Both the position numbers and the translations under genes were made by a program. Positions 43,274 through 53,100 of a DNA stretch of 64,000 nucleotides are shown here, piece by piece; position 1 is the stretch's first letter, and each line of letters opens with the position of its first letter. The notes beneath the pieces are model-generated. The model was not told where the DNA came from, searched no databases, and was given only the letters and a program-made list of their open reading frames with translations. The stretch comes from Anaerolineaceae bacterium (lineage in GTDB: Bacteria > Chloroflexota > Anaerolineae > Anaerolineales > Anaerolineaceae), in the NCBI GenBank assembly GCA_012839565.1, contig DUMZ01000016.1, positions 1-64,000 on the forward strand, in the 5' to 3' direction.

Positions 43274-45109
43274 ATGCGTCATTCCCCCAAGTACCTGTTA
43301 CTGCTTCTGTCAATGGTCTTGATACTGACCACGTTTGGTTTTTCAGGAGTCAGCGCGCGTGTTGTAGCCGTCCACCATCCAGATGGATATACTAATCAAT
43401 CCTGGTATTTGATTTGTGAAATGGATGAAACGGGATATGTCTCGGTTCACTCCCAAATGCAGGTGCAACTCGCGGCACCGCTCACTAATTTTTCTGATGA
43501 AATGATTGCTGAAGCTTTGGCGCGACCGAATCGGAATGATCAACCGGTAATCGTGCGACTGACTGATGCGAGCGGTAAAGTCGTTTTTCAGAAGACTGAA
43601 CGTGTATCTGGCTTGATTCGAAGTGAATTTGGCGGTGAAAATCCGGATGATCCTATTCAGGGACACTTCGTTGAACGCGATAATATTGTTTTTGTGGTGC
43701 GTGTGCCAGTTATCAAAGGCACGACCATGAGTCTGAAAAAATCTGATAAAGATGTCGTAACCCAAATTAATTTGGATAGCATGGTACACGAAGTGCCAGA
43801 AATTCAACAGGAAAAAGTTGGGCAATTAACGAAATTAGGCACCCACGGAAACCCAGCCAACCGCGTGGATATTTTATTCATGGGTGATGGTTATACCCAG
43901 GCGCAGCAATCCTTGTATCAAAGCAATATCAATCACATTCACAATGGTTTCTTTGATATCACTCCGCTAGGGGAGTATGAAAATTATTATAATGTGAATG
44001 TCTTGTTTACACCGTCGAATCAAAGTGGCACGGACTATCCAACGTACAATCCAAGTTGCCCGGGGTCGGATAATCCCAACTGTTGTCGGGATGGGGAGAT
44101 GGCCAACAACCCCAAAAATGGCACCTTTGTGGATACTTTCTACGATGGACGTTACTGCGGTTATCACACGTTTAGGTTGGTGATGGTAAATGCTACCACG
44201 ACCTTTGCCCAGGCTGGACTTCACTACCCGGACTGGGATTCGATTTTTATGATTCTCAATGATAATGGTTACGGTGGTTCTGGTGGTGACAAGCTGGCAA
44301 CCATGACTTTTGACAGTAATGTTGTTTCGGTTGCCCAGCATGAGTTTGGTCATTCCTTTGGTGATTTGGCTGATGAATATCCAGGATATTTCAATTATCC
44401 AAGTTGCAGTGATAAAACAAATGACCCACCTTGCGAAGCGAATGTGACCGATGAAAACACGCGCGCGAAAATTAAGTGGAACCCATGGATTTCGCCTTCA
44501 ACGCCTATCCCTACAAATCCCGGAGGTTATGGTCCTGATTTTGTGGGCCTCTTTGAAGGCGCGCGCTACCGTCCAACGGGGATGTATCGCCCTGGAGAAA
44601 CCTGTTTAATGCAATATTTGCATAAACCTTTCTGCGCGGTGCCCAGTCAAGCCATGGTTTTGCGACTTTATGAGGGCGGTTGGGGTGAGCCGGAAACAGG
44701 TTTGAGACAAATCGAGCCTGGTACGACCTTGCCTGAAGAAACTGTGATTGAACTGACCCATCCCGCCAGCCAGACTTTCTCATTTGACCTCTTGCAACCG
44801 GTTGGGGGACCCGCCTCAAGTGTGCGGTGGTACGATGGCATGAGCCCGATTCCCGGTGCAAACGGAACGAGCTTTACTTTTGAAACCATAGAAGATGAGC
44901 CTGGTGAGCATCTTATTCGCGTTGTCGTTAAAGATACAACTGATTTGGTGCATCCTGAGATGGCAGGCAATGCGTTAATAAGCATGCATTCCTGGACTGT
45001 GAAAGTGAAGGTTAGTCCTCAGCCTACACCAACACCAGAGCCAACGCCAACGCAGCCACCTGTGGTGGAATATCGTCTTTATCTGCCTGTTATTTGGACG
45101 AAAGAATAA
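43274..45109 (+). CDS. secreted M64-family (IgA peptidase-like) metallopeptidase
   Basis: The 611-residue exported protein has a signal peptide (about 1-28), an N-terminal beta-rich domain (about 30-185), and an M64 peptidase domain (about 186-475) starting at NRVDILFMGDGYT, with the zinc site HEFGHSFGDLADEY (356-369). After this come a beta domain (about 490-585), a TPTPEPTPTQPP linker and the final tail VEYRLYLPVIWTKE, which is nearly the same as the end of the C25 peptidase at 50-53 kb. M64 includes IgA-cleaving enzymes of gut bacteria; here the substrate is unknown. It likely feeds on external protein. Confidence 0.9.
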   Translation: MRHSPKYLLLLLSMVLILTTFGFSGVSARVVAVHHPDGYTNQSWYLICEMDETGYVSVHSQMQVQLAAPLTNFSDEMIAEALARPNRNDQPVIVRLTDASGKVVFQKTERVSGLIRSEFGGENPDDPIQGHFVERDNIVFVVRVPVIKGTTMSLKKSDKDVVTQINLDSMVHEVPEIQQEKVGQLTKLGTHGNPANRVDILFMGDGYTQAQQSLYQSNINHIHNGFFDITPLGEYENYYNVNVLFTPSNQSGTDYPTYNPSCPGSDNPNCCRDGEMANNPKNGTFVDTFYDGRYCGYHTFRLVMVNATTTFAQAGLHYPDWDSIFMILNDNGYGGSGGDKLATMTFDSNVVSVAQHEFGHSFGDLADEYPGYFNYPSCSDKTNDPPCEANVTDENTRAKIKWNPWISPSTPIPTNPGGYGPDFVGLFEGARYRPTGMYRPGETCLMQYLHKPFCAVPSQAMVLRLYEGGWGEPETGLRQIEPGTTLPEETVIELTHPASQTFSFDLLQPVGGPASSVRWYDGMSPIPGANGTSFTFETIEDEPGEHLIRVVVKDTTDLVHPEMAGNALISMHSWTVKVKVSPQPTPTPEPTPTQPPVVEYRLYLPVIWTKE

Positions 45110-45159
45110 AAGCTGCGGGTAAGTTCAGGTTTAGCTAATAACTAGGTTTTTAGTTTCAT

Positions 45160-45190
45160 CACAGGGCGTGCAAGCGCCCTGTGATTTTTA
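45160..45190 (+). terminator. terminator after the M64 peptidase gene
   Basis: A perfect 9-bp stem CACAGGGCG (45160-45168) with CGCCCTGTG (45175-45183) is followed by ATTTTTA. Confidence 0.85.
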
Positions 45191-45234
45191 GGGGGGGATA
45201 GTATGTGGTGTTATGGAAACCACTGGAGATTAAT

Positions 45235-45510
45235 GCGCGTAGCCACTAAGTAAAGGGGAGCGATAGGTGGTGGGGAATGCGGAAATCGACCCTGTTATTG
45301 CGCGTAGCCACTATGCAGGGGTAATGAGAGGTGGTGGGGAATGCGGAAGTTGGTCTCGTTATTGCGTATAGCCACTAAGTAAAGAGGGGCGATGGATGCG
45401 AGATGAAGAAATCAGCCCTTTTTGTTGCGCATAGCTATGGAGTAGAGATGGTAAAGAGAAAAATGCGGTGAAATTAGCCCCAAATAATGCGCATAGTCAC
45501 TTAGTATGAG
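45235..45510. repeat. degenerate tandem repeat, about 62-65 bp unit
   Basis: Five starts of a shared unit (GCGCGTAGCCACTAAG-type) occur at 45235, 45300, 45364, 45427 and 45489, giving spacings of 65, 64, 63 and 62 bp. Units 1 and 2 are most alike, both containing GGTGGTGGGGAATGCGGAA; later units decay. No open frame is convincing here. A 19-bp match to the unit head lies inside recG (28535-28553). Confidence 0.8.
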
Positions 45511-45561
45511 GGAAAAGTGATTGCTAAAGTGTTCCGCTGAAGCATAAAATGTAGCTAAAAA

Positions 45562-45867
45562 TGTTCAAACGTGGTCTCCCGACCACGTGCCAAACCCGTT
45601 CGCTGAGGCGTCCGCGCCGAAGCAATAAAACAAGTGTTTGCAAAGCGTCTGAAAACATAATCATAAAAAATCGTCGGCGAAGACGCCTCCGAGAACATTT
45701 TATTAATGTTATTACTGCACGGCGGGACGCCGGCAGGAGTGGTGTTGTTTCGTTCGTGCGTGGTTTCCTGACCCCGTTTTGCCATGGTCAGGAGACCATA
45801 GCGGAACATTAAAAAATTCTCGCCCCGGCGTCAGCGCCGAAGCTAAAATGCATGGCGTCTTCGCCAT
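45562..45867. repeat. cluster of palindromic (REP-like) elements
   Basis: At least seven short palindromes are packed in 300 bp with no gene. Those with core GGTCTCCyGACC lie at 45562-45592 (+; 8-bp stem 45569-45588), 45752-45777 (+) and 45784-45810 (-; stem 45784-45799). GGCG/CGCC hairpins lie at 45607-45618, 45676-45687, 45720-45732, 45827-45838 and 45852-45867. This is typical of dispersed REP/BIME-type repeats. The spacer from 45110 to 45914 otherwise holds only the tandem repeat and a terminator. Confidence 0.75.
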
Positions 45868-45914
45868 ACATCAATAGGCAACCCTACCCGTAGCTAAACT
45901 AACTGGCAGTTATG

Positions 45915-46298
45915 TCAGACACCGAGGCAAAAGGCGGTCTGCCAGGCCGGACCCTCGGTTTGGGTTAAGCCCATCATGTCACCTCGCTTGTCTCTTTCTT
46001 TAAAAGGAATTAAAACTTTCATCCGATTTAAATCAATGGTAATCTGTCGGTCTTGGTGGTCAGCATTGGTGACCGTCAATTGACTGTGAGCAAAATTCCA
46101 ATTGGAAACCTGCCAGAGGGTTTGTTGCTCCCGGACAAACTTTTGGCCCTGGACTTCAATGAGCACCGGCGAAACTGTGACGGCGGGCAAATCGGAATGG
46201 AGATGATGGACCGGTTTTCGTTGCCAAAAACAGAGTGAAATGACAGTGACCACGACCAACAACACTATTACCACCGCATAAAGACGACCAGCTTTCAT
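45915..46298 (-). CDS. small membrane-anchored protein of unknown function
   Basis: I do not recognise this 127-residue protein. It has a basic start and one N-terminal transmembrane or signal segment (about 5-25, with LYAVVIVLLVVVTVISLCFW), then a soluble beta-rich part with hydrophilic stretches. It lies 28 bp after the lipoprotein gene on the same strand, so both may be one unit. No ribosome site is obvious; a TATAGT box lies 6 nt before the ATG. Confidence 0.55.
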   Translation of the reverse strand: MKAGRLYAVVIVLLVVVTVISLCFWQRKPVHHLHSDLPAVTVSPVLIEVQGQKFVREQQTLWQVSNWNFAHSQLTVTNADHQDRQITIDLNRMKVLIPFKERDKRGDMMGLTQTEGPAWQTAFCLGV

Positions 46299-46326
46299 AA
46301 TTTAACTATACACTATTCGGTCAGGT

Positions 46327-47601
46327 TTATTTGTATTCTTCGAAAGCCCATAAAATTAAGGGCATTTTTGAGAATATTTCGTAATCAGCGGGAGTAGGTA
46401 TTTCACCCCGACGCCAAATCCGAATAATAGCCTCATTCAATGTTTGACTGGTAGTTGTAGGTAAAAACTGATCCATAAAATCATCAGAGTATTCTTGTTT
46501 CATACTTTCTCTAAAAGCATACAGTGTATATAAGTCCATTTTTTGACTACCATCAGGTATTTGATAAGCAAATTCCTCATCAAAAAACCAAGAATCTTCA
46601 GGAGCATAAGTGAGAGTAATTGGTATCAAATCACCCTGTTGACTGGTATATAAAAAGGTTTTGTTAAGAATTTCTTGTCCTTCCCATTTAAATTTATAGG
46701 AAGCGACAGACTTCCAAACGGAGGAATGAAATAGAAAAATACCATCATCACCCATAATACCAAAAGGTTCGTTAATAGCTTGGTCACGGTAGGTCTCGGC
46801 TTGCTCGTTAATTTTTTGCAAATATTCCTCCTGAAAGAGGGCGAAATTTTCCGGGTTGTCGATGGGAGAGGGGGCCAGGACCACAGTGTCAAATTCCGCT
46901 TTGGATTGAGGATCTTGGAAAATGTCACCTTTGATGAGAGATTCGGCTTCCCAGTGGGCTTGGGAGAGTCTTTCGACGATTTTACCTTGAGAGTCGAGTC
47001 TGACCAGAGTGCCTTGGTCGACTGATAAGGTGGTGTTGTCTTTGTGGGGGTTGATTTCCAAAGGACCGAGACCAGGTTGAATGTATTTGCCGGTGACGGT
47101 GGGAGGGTAATCAACAAAACCCTCTTCGTTCATGGGAACGGTAAATAATTTATTTTGGTAATCCGGACCGCTGACTTCCAGCAAAGTCATGACTTCTGTG
47201 GGATTCTTGGCGTTGTCGTAGATATATTTCCAGTGAATATCGGTGGAATTAAGGGCAAAGGGACGGTTGTCAAACTTAACCCAGTAGTCAAGCCAACGTT
47301 GAAGGCGTTGTTGCTGGGACAGGGCTTCGGGAGATTTATTTAACTTGTCTTGAGCAGTGGTATAGGCTTCTGTTGAGTCTTGGACTATATAAGTTGGAAC
47401 TTCAGTGGCAGTGGGAATAATCTCTGTTGCGGTTGGGATTACTTGAGTATCGGTGGCGATGGGGATGACTTGTGTCATAGTTGAGGGGGCATCTGGTTTC
47501 GGATGAGATTGAGGGCTTAGCGGTGTACAAGCCACGATGAAACAGATAAGCAAAAAGACTGACAATAAGCTTTGATACATACTGGATTTTATCTTCATCA
47601 C
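46327..47601 (-). CDS. lipoprotein of unknown function
   Basis: The 424-residue protein has a signal peptide with lipobox FIVAC (Cys25), then a low-complexity stretch with repeats of VIPTATE (about 44-70), and a large mixed domain (about 75-424) with no recognised motif. It is probably anchored to the outside of the cell membrane. It is followed by a small membrane protein gene after 28 bp. The start may be Met1, Met2 or Met8. Confidence 0.75.
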   Translation of the reverse strand: MMKIKSSMYQSLLSVFLLICFIVACTPLSPQSHPKPDAPSTMTQVIPIATDTQVIPTATEIIPTATEVPTYIVQDSTEAYTTAQDKLNKSPEALSQQQRLQRWLDYWVKFDNRPFALNSTDIHWKYIYDNAKNPTEVMTLLEVSGPDYQNKLFTVPMNEEGFVDYPPTVTGKYIQPGLGPLEINPHKDNTTLSVDQGTLVRLDSQGKIVERLSQAHWEAESLIKGDIFQDPQSKAEFDTVVLAPSPIDNPENFALFQEEYLQKINEQAETYRDQAINEPFGIMGDDGIFLFHSSVWKSVASYKFKWEGQEILNKTFLYTSQQGDLIPITLTYAPEDSWFFDEEFAYQIPDGSQKMDLYTLYAFRESMKQEYSDDFMDQFLPTTTSQTLNEAIIRIWRRGEIPTPADYEIFSKMPLILWAFEEYK

Positions 47602-47663
47602 TTCAGCACCACCTTATAAAACACGGCCTGTTTTGTATATGAGAATTATACTCCAATGAGTCT

Positions 47664-47696
47664 CTTCCGCACGTGATTAGGAGACCATGTTAGAAC
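47664..47696 (-). repeat. further copy of the GGTCTCC palindromic element
   Basis: Read on the minus strand this stretch matches the copy at 45563-45595 at about 25 of 33 positions (GTTC-N4-TGGTCTCC, then CACGTGC). It lies in the spacer between comM and the lipoprotein gene, 2 kb from the main cluster. Confidence 0.6.
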
Positions 47697-47728
47697 AAAT
47701 GAGAATGGGTTATGGAATTATTAGTGAA

Positions 47729-49252
47729 CTATTCTTGCTCTTTTGCCCGATACTGCAATGCTTCAGCGATGTGGTGTTGCATGATATGCTCAACACCGTC
47801 CAAATCCGCTATCGTGCGGGAAAGCTTGAGCACGCGATGATAACCCCGCGCGGTCAGACGCATTTGACGCATGGCGGTTTTCATCAGCTGTTCGCAGGGT
47901 GTGTCCAGCTTGCAAAACTGGCGAATTTCAGCAGGCGTCATATCCGCGTTACTCACCAAACGCGTACCGGCAAAACGTTCCGTTTGTTTTTGACGGGCAG
48001 CTTCAACGCGCGCGCGAATAATTACCGAACTTTCTCCCTGGCGCTGACTGCTTAGTTTCTGAAAATCAACGCGGGGAACGTGCGCGTGGATATCAATGCG
48101 GTCCAGCAAGGGTCCCGAAATGCGCTTTTGGTAATTAGTGATGGCGGCTGGCATACAGGTGCACTGGCGCAAATTATCACCCGCGTAGCCACACGGGCAG
48201 GGGTTCATCGCGCCCACGAGCATAAAATTAGCAGGGAAGGTGAGCGAGCCTTGCGCGCGACTGATGGTGACAACTTTGTCTTCCATAGGCTGGCGCAGGA
48301 CGTCGAGCATGCGTTGCCCAAATTCGGGCAGTTCGTCCAGGAACAAAACGCCCCGATGCGCGAGCGAAATTTCGCCCGGGCGCGGAACGTGCCCACCGCC
48401 CACCATACCAGCATGGCTGATGGTGTGGTGGGGTGCCCTAAACGGTCGTGATTGTATCAGCGGTGTTTCGGGCGGGAGCATGTCGCAAATCGAGTAAATG
48501 CGGGTCACTTCAAGCGCTTCATCAATGCTTAGTTTTGGCAAGATAGAACACAGCGCGCGTGCCATCAGCGTTTTGCCGGCACCAGGTGAACCGGACATAA
48601 GCACATTATGCCCGCCTGCCGCGGCGACTTCCAGGGCGCGTTTGATGTGTTCCTGCCCTTTGACTTCGCTAAAATCGGTTTCGTTAAAGACTTGAATGCT
48701 GGCACCCACATCGCGCGCGCTGGCAGGGGCAATTTTTTCGCCACCGGTAAGATGGTTGACCAGCTCACTGAGCGTTTTTACCGGATATATTTCGATATCC
48801 GGGATAAGAGCAGCTTCAGCGGCGTCCATCTCGGGCACATACAGTTTTTTAAAGCCTTCCGCGCGGGCATGGGCGGCAATGGAAAGCACACCGCGCACAT
48901 GGCGCAGGGAGCCATCCAGCGAGAGTTCACCCACGAACATTGAATCTTCCACAGTGGCTTGGGGTACCTGATTGTAAGTGATGATAACGCCAACCGCGAT
49001 GGGCAGGTCAAAAGCGGGACCTTCTTTGCGTACGCTGGCAGGTGCCAGGTTGACGGTAATCGGTTTGCGGGGAAAGCCAAGTTCACTGTTTTTAATGGCT
49101 GAGTAAACGCGTTCACGGCTTTCTCTTACAGCTTCATCGGGCAAACCGACCACAGTAATGCGTCCTGGGTTGCCCTGACCATAGTCAACCTCGACATCAA
49201 TTGTGACACCATCCAGACCGATAACAGCGCAAGAATAAACGTGGGCAAGCAT
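47729..49252 (-). CDS. comM: ComM/YifB family Mg-chelatase-like AAA+ ATPase
   Basis: ComM family proteins are hexameric helicases that promote branch migration in natural transformation. The 507-residue protein has the N-terminal Lon-protease-like ChlI domain (about 1-165; GLPDEAVRESRERVYSAI, NLAPA), Walker A GSPGAGKT (221-228), the Mg-chelatase signature with LFLDELPEFG, a CPCGY zinc motif in MNPCPCGYAGD, and a C-terminal winged-helix region (RGYHRVLKLSRTIADL). The window shows no other competence gene, so its role here is inferred from the family. Confidence 0.93.
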   Translation of the reverse strand: MLAHVYSCAVIGLDGVTIDVEVDYGQGNPGRITVVGLPDEAVRESRERVYSAIKNSELGFPRKPITVNLAPASVRKEGPAFDLPIAVGVIITYNQVPQATVEDSMFVGELSLDGSLRHVRGVLSIAAHARAEGFKKLYVPEMDAAEAALIPDIEIYPVKTLSELVNHLTGGEKIAPASARDVGASIQVFNETDFSEVKGQEHIKRALEVAAAGGHNVLMSGSPGAGKTLMARALCSILPKLSIDEALEVTRIYSICDMLPPETPLIQSRPFRAPHHTISHAGMVGGGHVPRPGEISLAHRGVLFLDELPEFGQRMLDVLRQPMEDKVVTISRAQGSLTFPANFMLVGAMNPCPCGYAGDNLRQCTCMPAAITNYQKRISGPLLDRIDIHAHVPRVDFQKLSSQRQGESSVIIRARVEAARQKQTERFAGTRLVSNADMTPAEIRQFCKLDTPCEQLMKTAMRQMRLTARGYHRVLKLSRTIADLDGVEHIMQHHIAEALQYRAKEQE

Positions 49253-49346
49253 AAATCAAGTTTAGATGCAAGCCCTTGAATTGTCAACGAAACTGATTAT
49301 CATTGACCCGAAATGACTTGCTGAGACCAAGGATCTCAACGGGTGT

Positions 49347-49982
49347 GTGAAGATGGACGCTGCTTTTTTTGACCGATGGTCTTTGGAATATGATGACGAT
49401 GTGATTGCTTGCGACGAGGCAAATCTGTATCCTTTTGCGGGCTATAGACGCACGCTGGAAAGCTTGCTGGATGCTATTAAAGCCAAACCTGGGGCAAAAG
49501 TTCTTGATTTGGGTTTTGGGACGGCGAAACTGACCCAAAAGTTGTATGATACCGGCTATGAAATCAGTGGTTTGGATTTTTCGCCAGAAATGTGTCGTAT
49601 CGCGCAGGAGAAGATGCCTAAAGCACAGTTGATTTGCTTTGATTTTGCGCAAGGATTACCGGACGCAATCAAGGACGCGCGCTTTGACATCATCGTGAGT
49701 TCTTACGCTTTTCATCATGTGCCAGATTCTCTTAAGCCGACGCGGATTGTAGAGTGGTATGATGCCTTAAATCCGGGAGGCGTGATACTGATTGGTGATG
49801 TCGCTTTCTTAAATGAGCAATCCCTGGAACTAAGCAGAGACGACGCTGGCGACGAATGGGATGAAGACGAAGATTACATGGTTTTCTCATCTTTACAGCC
49901 TGAAATAGCGCATCTCTCGCCAAAGTATGAGCAGATCTCGCATTGTGCTGGTTTTTTGACTATATACAAGACATATTGCTAA
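49347..49982 (+). CDS. class I SAM-dependent methyltransferase
   Basis: The 211-residue protein has the SAM-binding motif I VLDLGFGTAKLT (about 51-62), GLDFSPEMC as motif post-I, and FDIIVSSYAFHHV. It is similar in layout to the YrrT family. It starts with GTG at 49347 or ATG at 49353. It is divergent from comM with a 94-bp gap. The substrate cannot be told. Confidence 0.82.
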   Translation: MKMDAAFFDRWSLEYDDDVIACDEANLYPFAGYRRTLESLLDAIKAKPGAKVLDLGFGTAKLTQKLYDTGYEISGLDFSPEMCRIAQEKMPKAQLICFDFAQGLPDAIKDARFDIIVSSYAFHHVPDSLKPTRIVEWYDALNPGGVILIGDVAFLNEQSLELSRDDAGDEWDEDEDYMVFSSLQPEIAHLSPKYEQISHCAGFLTIYKTYC

Positions 49983-50118
49983 TTTAATTCGTATTGAGTT
50001 CAGATTGATTTTAATTTTGTTTTTAATTCCCATGAATTTGTGATTATGGGTTAAAATTTCTGTTTGTGTGCTTAAGGCACATAACAGCCGTTCAACTAAT
50101 TTGTTAATAGGAGAGCTG

Positions 50119-53100
50119 ATGAAAAATCACAAAACCCCAAAAATCCTGCTAAAGCTAATCATGGTCCTGGTCGCGTTCGCGATGACTTTGGGCGCTTTTT
50201 CGCATAGCGCGAAAGCCCAGTATCAACCAGGTGAATGGTTGCCCTTTGGCACGGTAACTCAAAACGCATTGCCTGAAGTAAATCTGCTCAGTGCGAATGC
50301 CGATGAAATTATGGTTTATGCTGAAATGCCTGGCATTACCGTAAGCGAAACCGAACTGTTTGGTCAAAGCTTCCTCTCATTTGAGATGGAAGGCTACCAT
50401 GTGACCCAGGATGTTGGCGCGCCGGCTTTGCCTGTGCTCAACCAGCTAATCGAAGTACCCCTTGGCGCGGAAATTACCCTGGAACTCATCGATAGTGAAA
50501 TTCAAACCATAAAACTTGCCGAACATGGGCTTAATCCCATGATTGCGCCGGTGCAACCTGGCCAGCCTAAATGTGAAGGCTATGTGCCTGGTGGTGAACC
50601 ACTGGCTGAGTTTTACGAAAATGGCTTTTATCCTGAAAGCCCGATCGCCATTGTGGATGAATTCATTATGCGTGGTCACCGCGTGGTCAATGTGCAAATG
50701 CGCCCAGTGCGCTACAATGGCACTACGGGCGAACTGGAAACCCGCGCGAGCATGTCCTTTAAGCTTTTGCTTAGTGGCAGTGACATGGACCTGACCAATC
50801 AGGAAGCTGACCGCCTTAATGCTGAGCCATTCAATAACATTCTTGCACCAACAGTACTGAACTTCAACCAGGGACGTCCGGTTGCTGTTCCCAATACCGC
50901 GGAACGCATATTAATAATTACTGCGGACGCGTTTGAAAGTACTCTGGCTGATTTGGTGACGCTTAAACAGTCACAGGGATTTGATGTCTCTGTCGTAAAC
51001 CTGACAACCGTTGGTGGAAATACCACAACAGCCATTAAAAACTATATTAAAGCCCAATATCAAGGTGCTAATCCACCTGTTTATGTTTATCTGATCGGTG
51101 ATACCAAGAATAGCGCCCATTCAACCTGGACACTGACAAACTATTCTTTCAGATCTTCCGGTGGGTCTGGTGCGTCTACAGATTTGCATTACTTCACGAT
51201 GGACAGCGATACAGAATTTGTGCCCGATATTTTTTGGGGACGTTTCCCTGTACGAGAACTTTCGCACTTGCAAAATATGATTGCCAACCTGGAGTGGTTC
51301 AATGAAACTTCAGGTGATGAACCTTGGGTGAAGAAAGCCGAATTCCTGGCTTCGGATGACTCTTGGAATTATGATGTTGCTGAAGGTACCCATAATTACT
51401 GTATTGACAACTACACCTTGCCTCGTGGGTATACGGGTATTTTCCCGCAAAATCCCCAGCCCGGTGGCGATAAAATATATGCTATTACTTATGGCGGTAC
51501 CGGGGCGCATGCGATTGCTTCCATCAACGATGATCGTTCCTACATCATCTATAGCGGGCATGGCGCGACAACTTTTTGGGACGCGCCTCGAATTAACCAA
51601 AATGATGTGCGCAATTTGACCGGTGTGCCCTTAACCTATGTCGCTTCTCATGCCTGTATCACAGCTGATTATGCCGTGGAAGAAGCTTTCAGCGATACCT
51701 GGGTTATTCAGAATGGTAAAGGTGGTTTGCTCTTTACTGGTGCCAGCGTAAACACTTATTGGCCAGAAGATGAAGCTCTCCAAAAAGCCATCTTCGATAA
51801 CCTTTACGCTGACCCAACTGACGATATTACCCCAAGTATCAGTTCCATGATCAAGTATGGTTTGATGCAGGTTCAAGCGCAAGGCTACTCTCGTGCCAAT
51901 TACTATTGGGAAGCTTATCAGGTGATGGGTGACCCGTCGCTTCAGATTCTCAAGAAACCGAAATACCCTGATTTTCGTGTGAGTGTTGAACCCACAGAAC
52001 TGAAAATTTGTAACAATGACAGTGCCGAAGCGACGGTGAATTTGCGCAGCATCAACGATTTTGCTGATCCTGTTGCAATGACTGCCAGTGGCATGACGGG
52101 TTTTGCCGCTGAATTTGCTCCCCCTACGGTCAACCCACCAGGAAACACCACTTTAGCCCTTACTGGCGATGGAACTGCCAGCCTGGGCCAACAGACAGTT
52201 AAGATTACCGGCACAAGTGGCGAATTAGTACATGATACAGAATTGACTTTGGATGTTTTCCCGCCCATTCCCGGTGGACCGAATCTTACCGAACCAGCTG
52301 ATGGCGCAAAAGAACAGCCCCAACGTCCAACCTTCCGCTGGACAGCAGTTGCCAACGTTGAGAGCTATACCCTGCAGATTGCCAAGGACAAAAACTTTAC
52401 CGATATCGTGCACCAACGCACTGGTATTACCAGCCCGATGCATAGCATTAACTACAGCCTGGATACTGATAAGGTCTTCTATTGGCGCGTGATTGCCATC
52501 AACGTCTGTGGTGAAGAGCAAAGTGTAAAGACTTTTAGCTTCCGCACTCGCCCCGGTCCTGGTGACTGTCCTGAAGGAACTGTCGCGCAACAGGAATACT
52601 TCATCGACTTTGAAAATGGCATGGATGGTTGGACAATCCATCCTGAACCAGTCAACGGGCACGAATGGGCTTTGAGTACAGCGCGTGCTTATTCACCTGT
52701 ACATTCTGTTAAGGCAACTGTTCCTGAAATGACCAGTGACCAACGCCTGGATACACCATTCTTTGAGGTGCCTTCCAGCCCCTATCCGGTTGCGGTCTTG
52801 TTTATGCATCGCTGGAATTTTGATGCCACACAAGCCTGTGATGATGGCGGTGTGATTGAATATTCCGAAGACAATGGCAGAACCTGGAAAGCGGTACCCA
52901 GAGTACAACTCATCCTTAATGCCTTTAATGGAACTGTTTCTGGTGGAGTTTATAATCCGCTTGCTGGTCGCCAGGCATGGTGCGGCAGTTCTGATTGGGC
53001 GCGTACTGTAATTGATATGGGTCCTTTTGCAGGCAAAACGATCGCATTCCGCTTCCGCTTAGGCACGGGCAACACTGGTGCATCGGAAGGCTGGTATGTG

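Noticed and set aside
45235..45510. Possible CRISPR array
   Set aside because: Repeat units are degenerate, about 62-65 bp with no unique spacers between identical repeats, and no cas genes are near.
45555..45812. Open frames on both strands in the palindrome cluster
   Set aside because: They mirror each other because of inverted repeats, have odd composition (R, T, A) and no ribosome site; coding is unlikely.
48181..48201. CGCGTAGCCAC match in comM as another dispersed repeat
   Set aside because: It falls on codons for the conserved CPCGYAG zinc motif, so the short match is probably chance.
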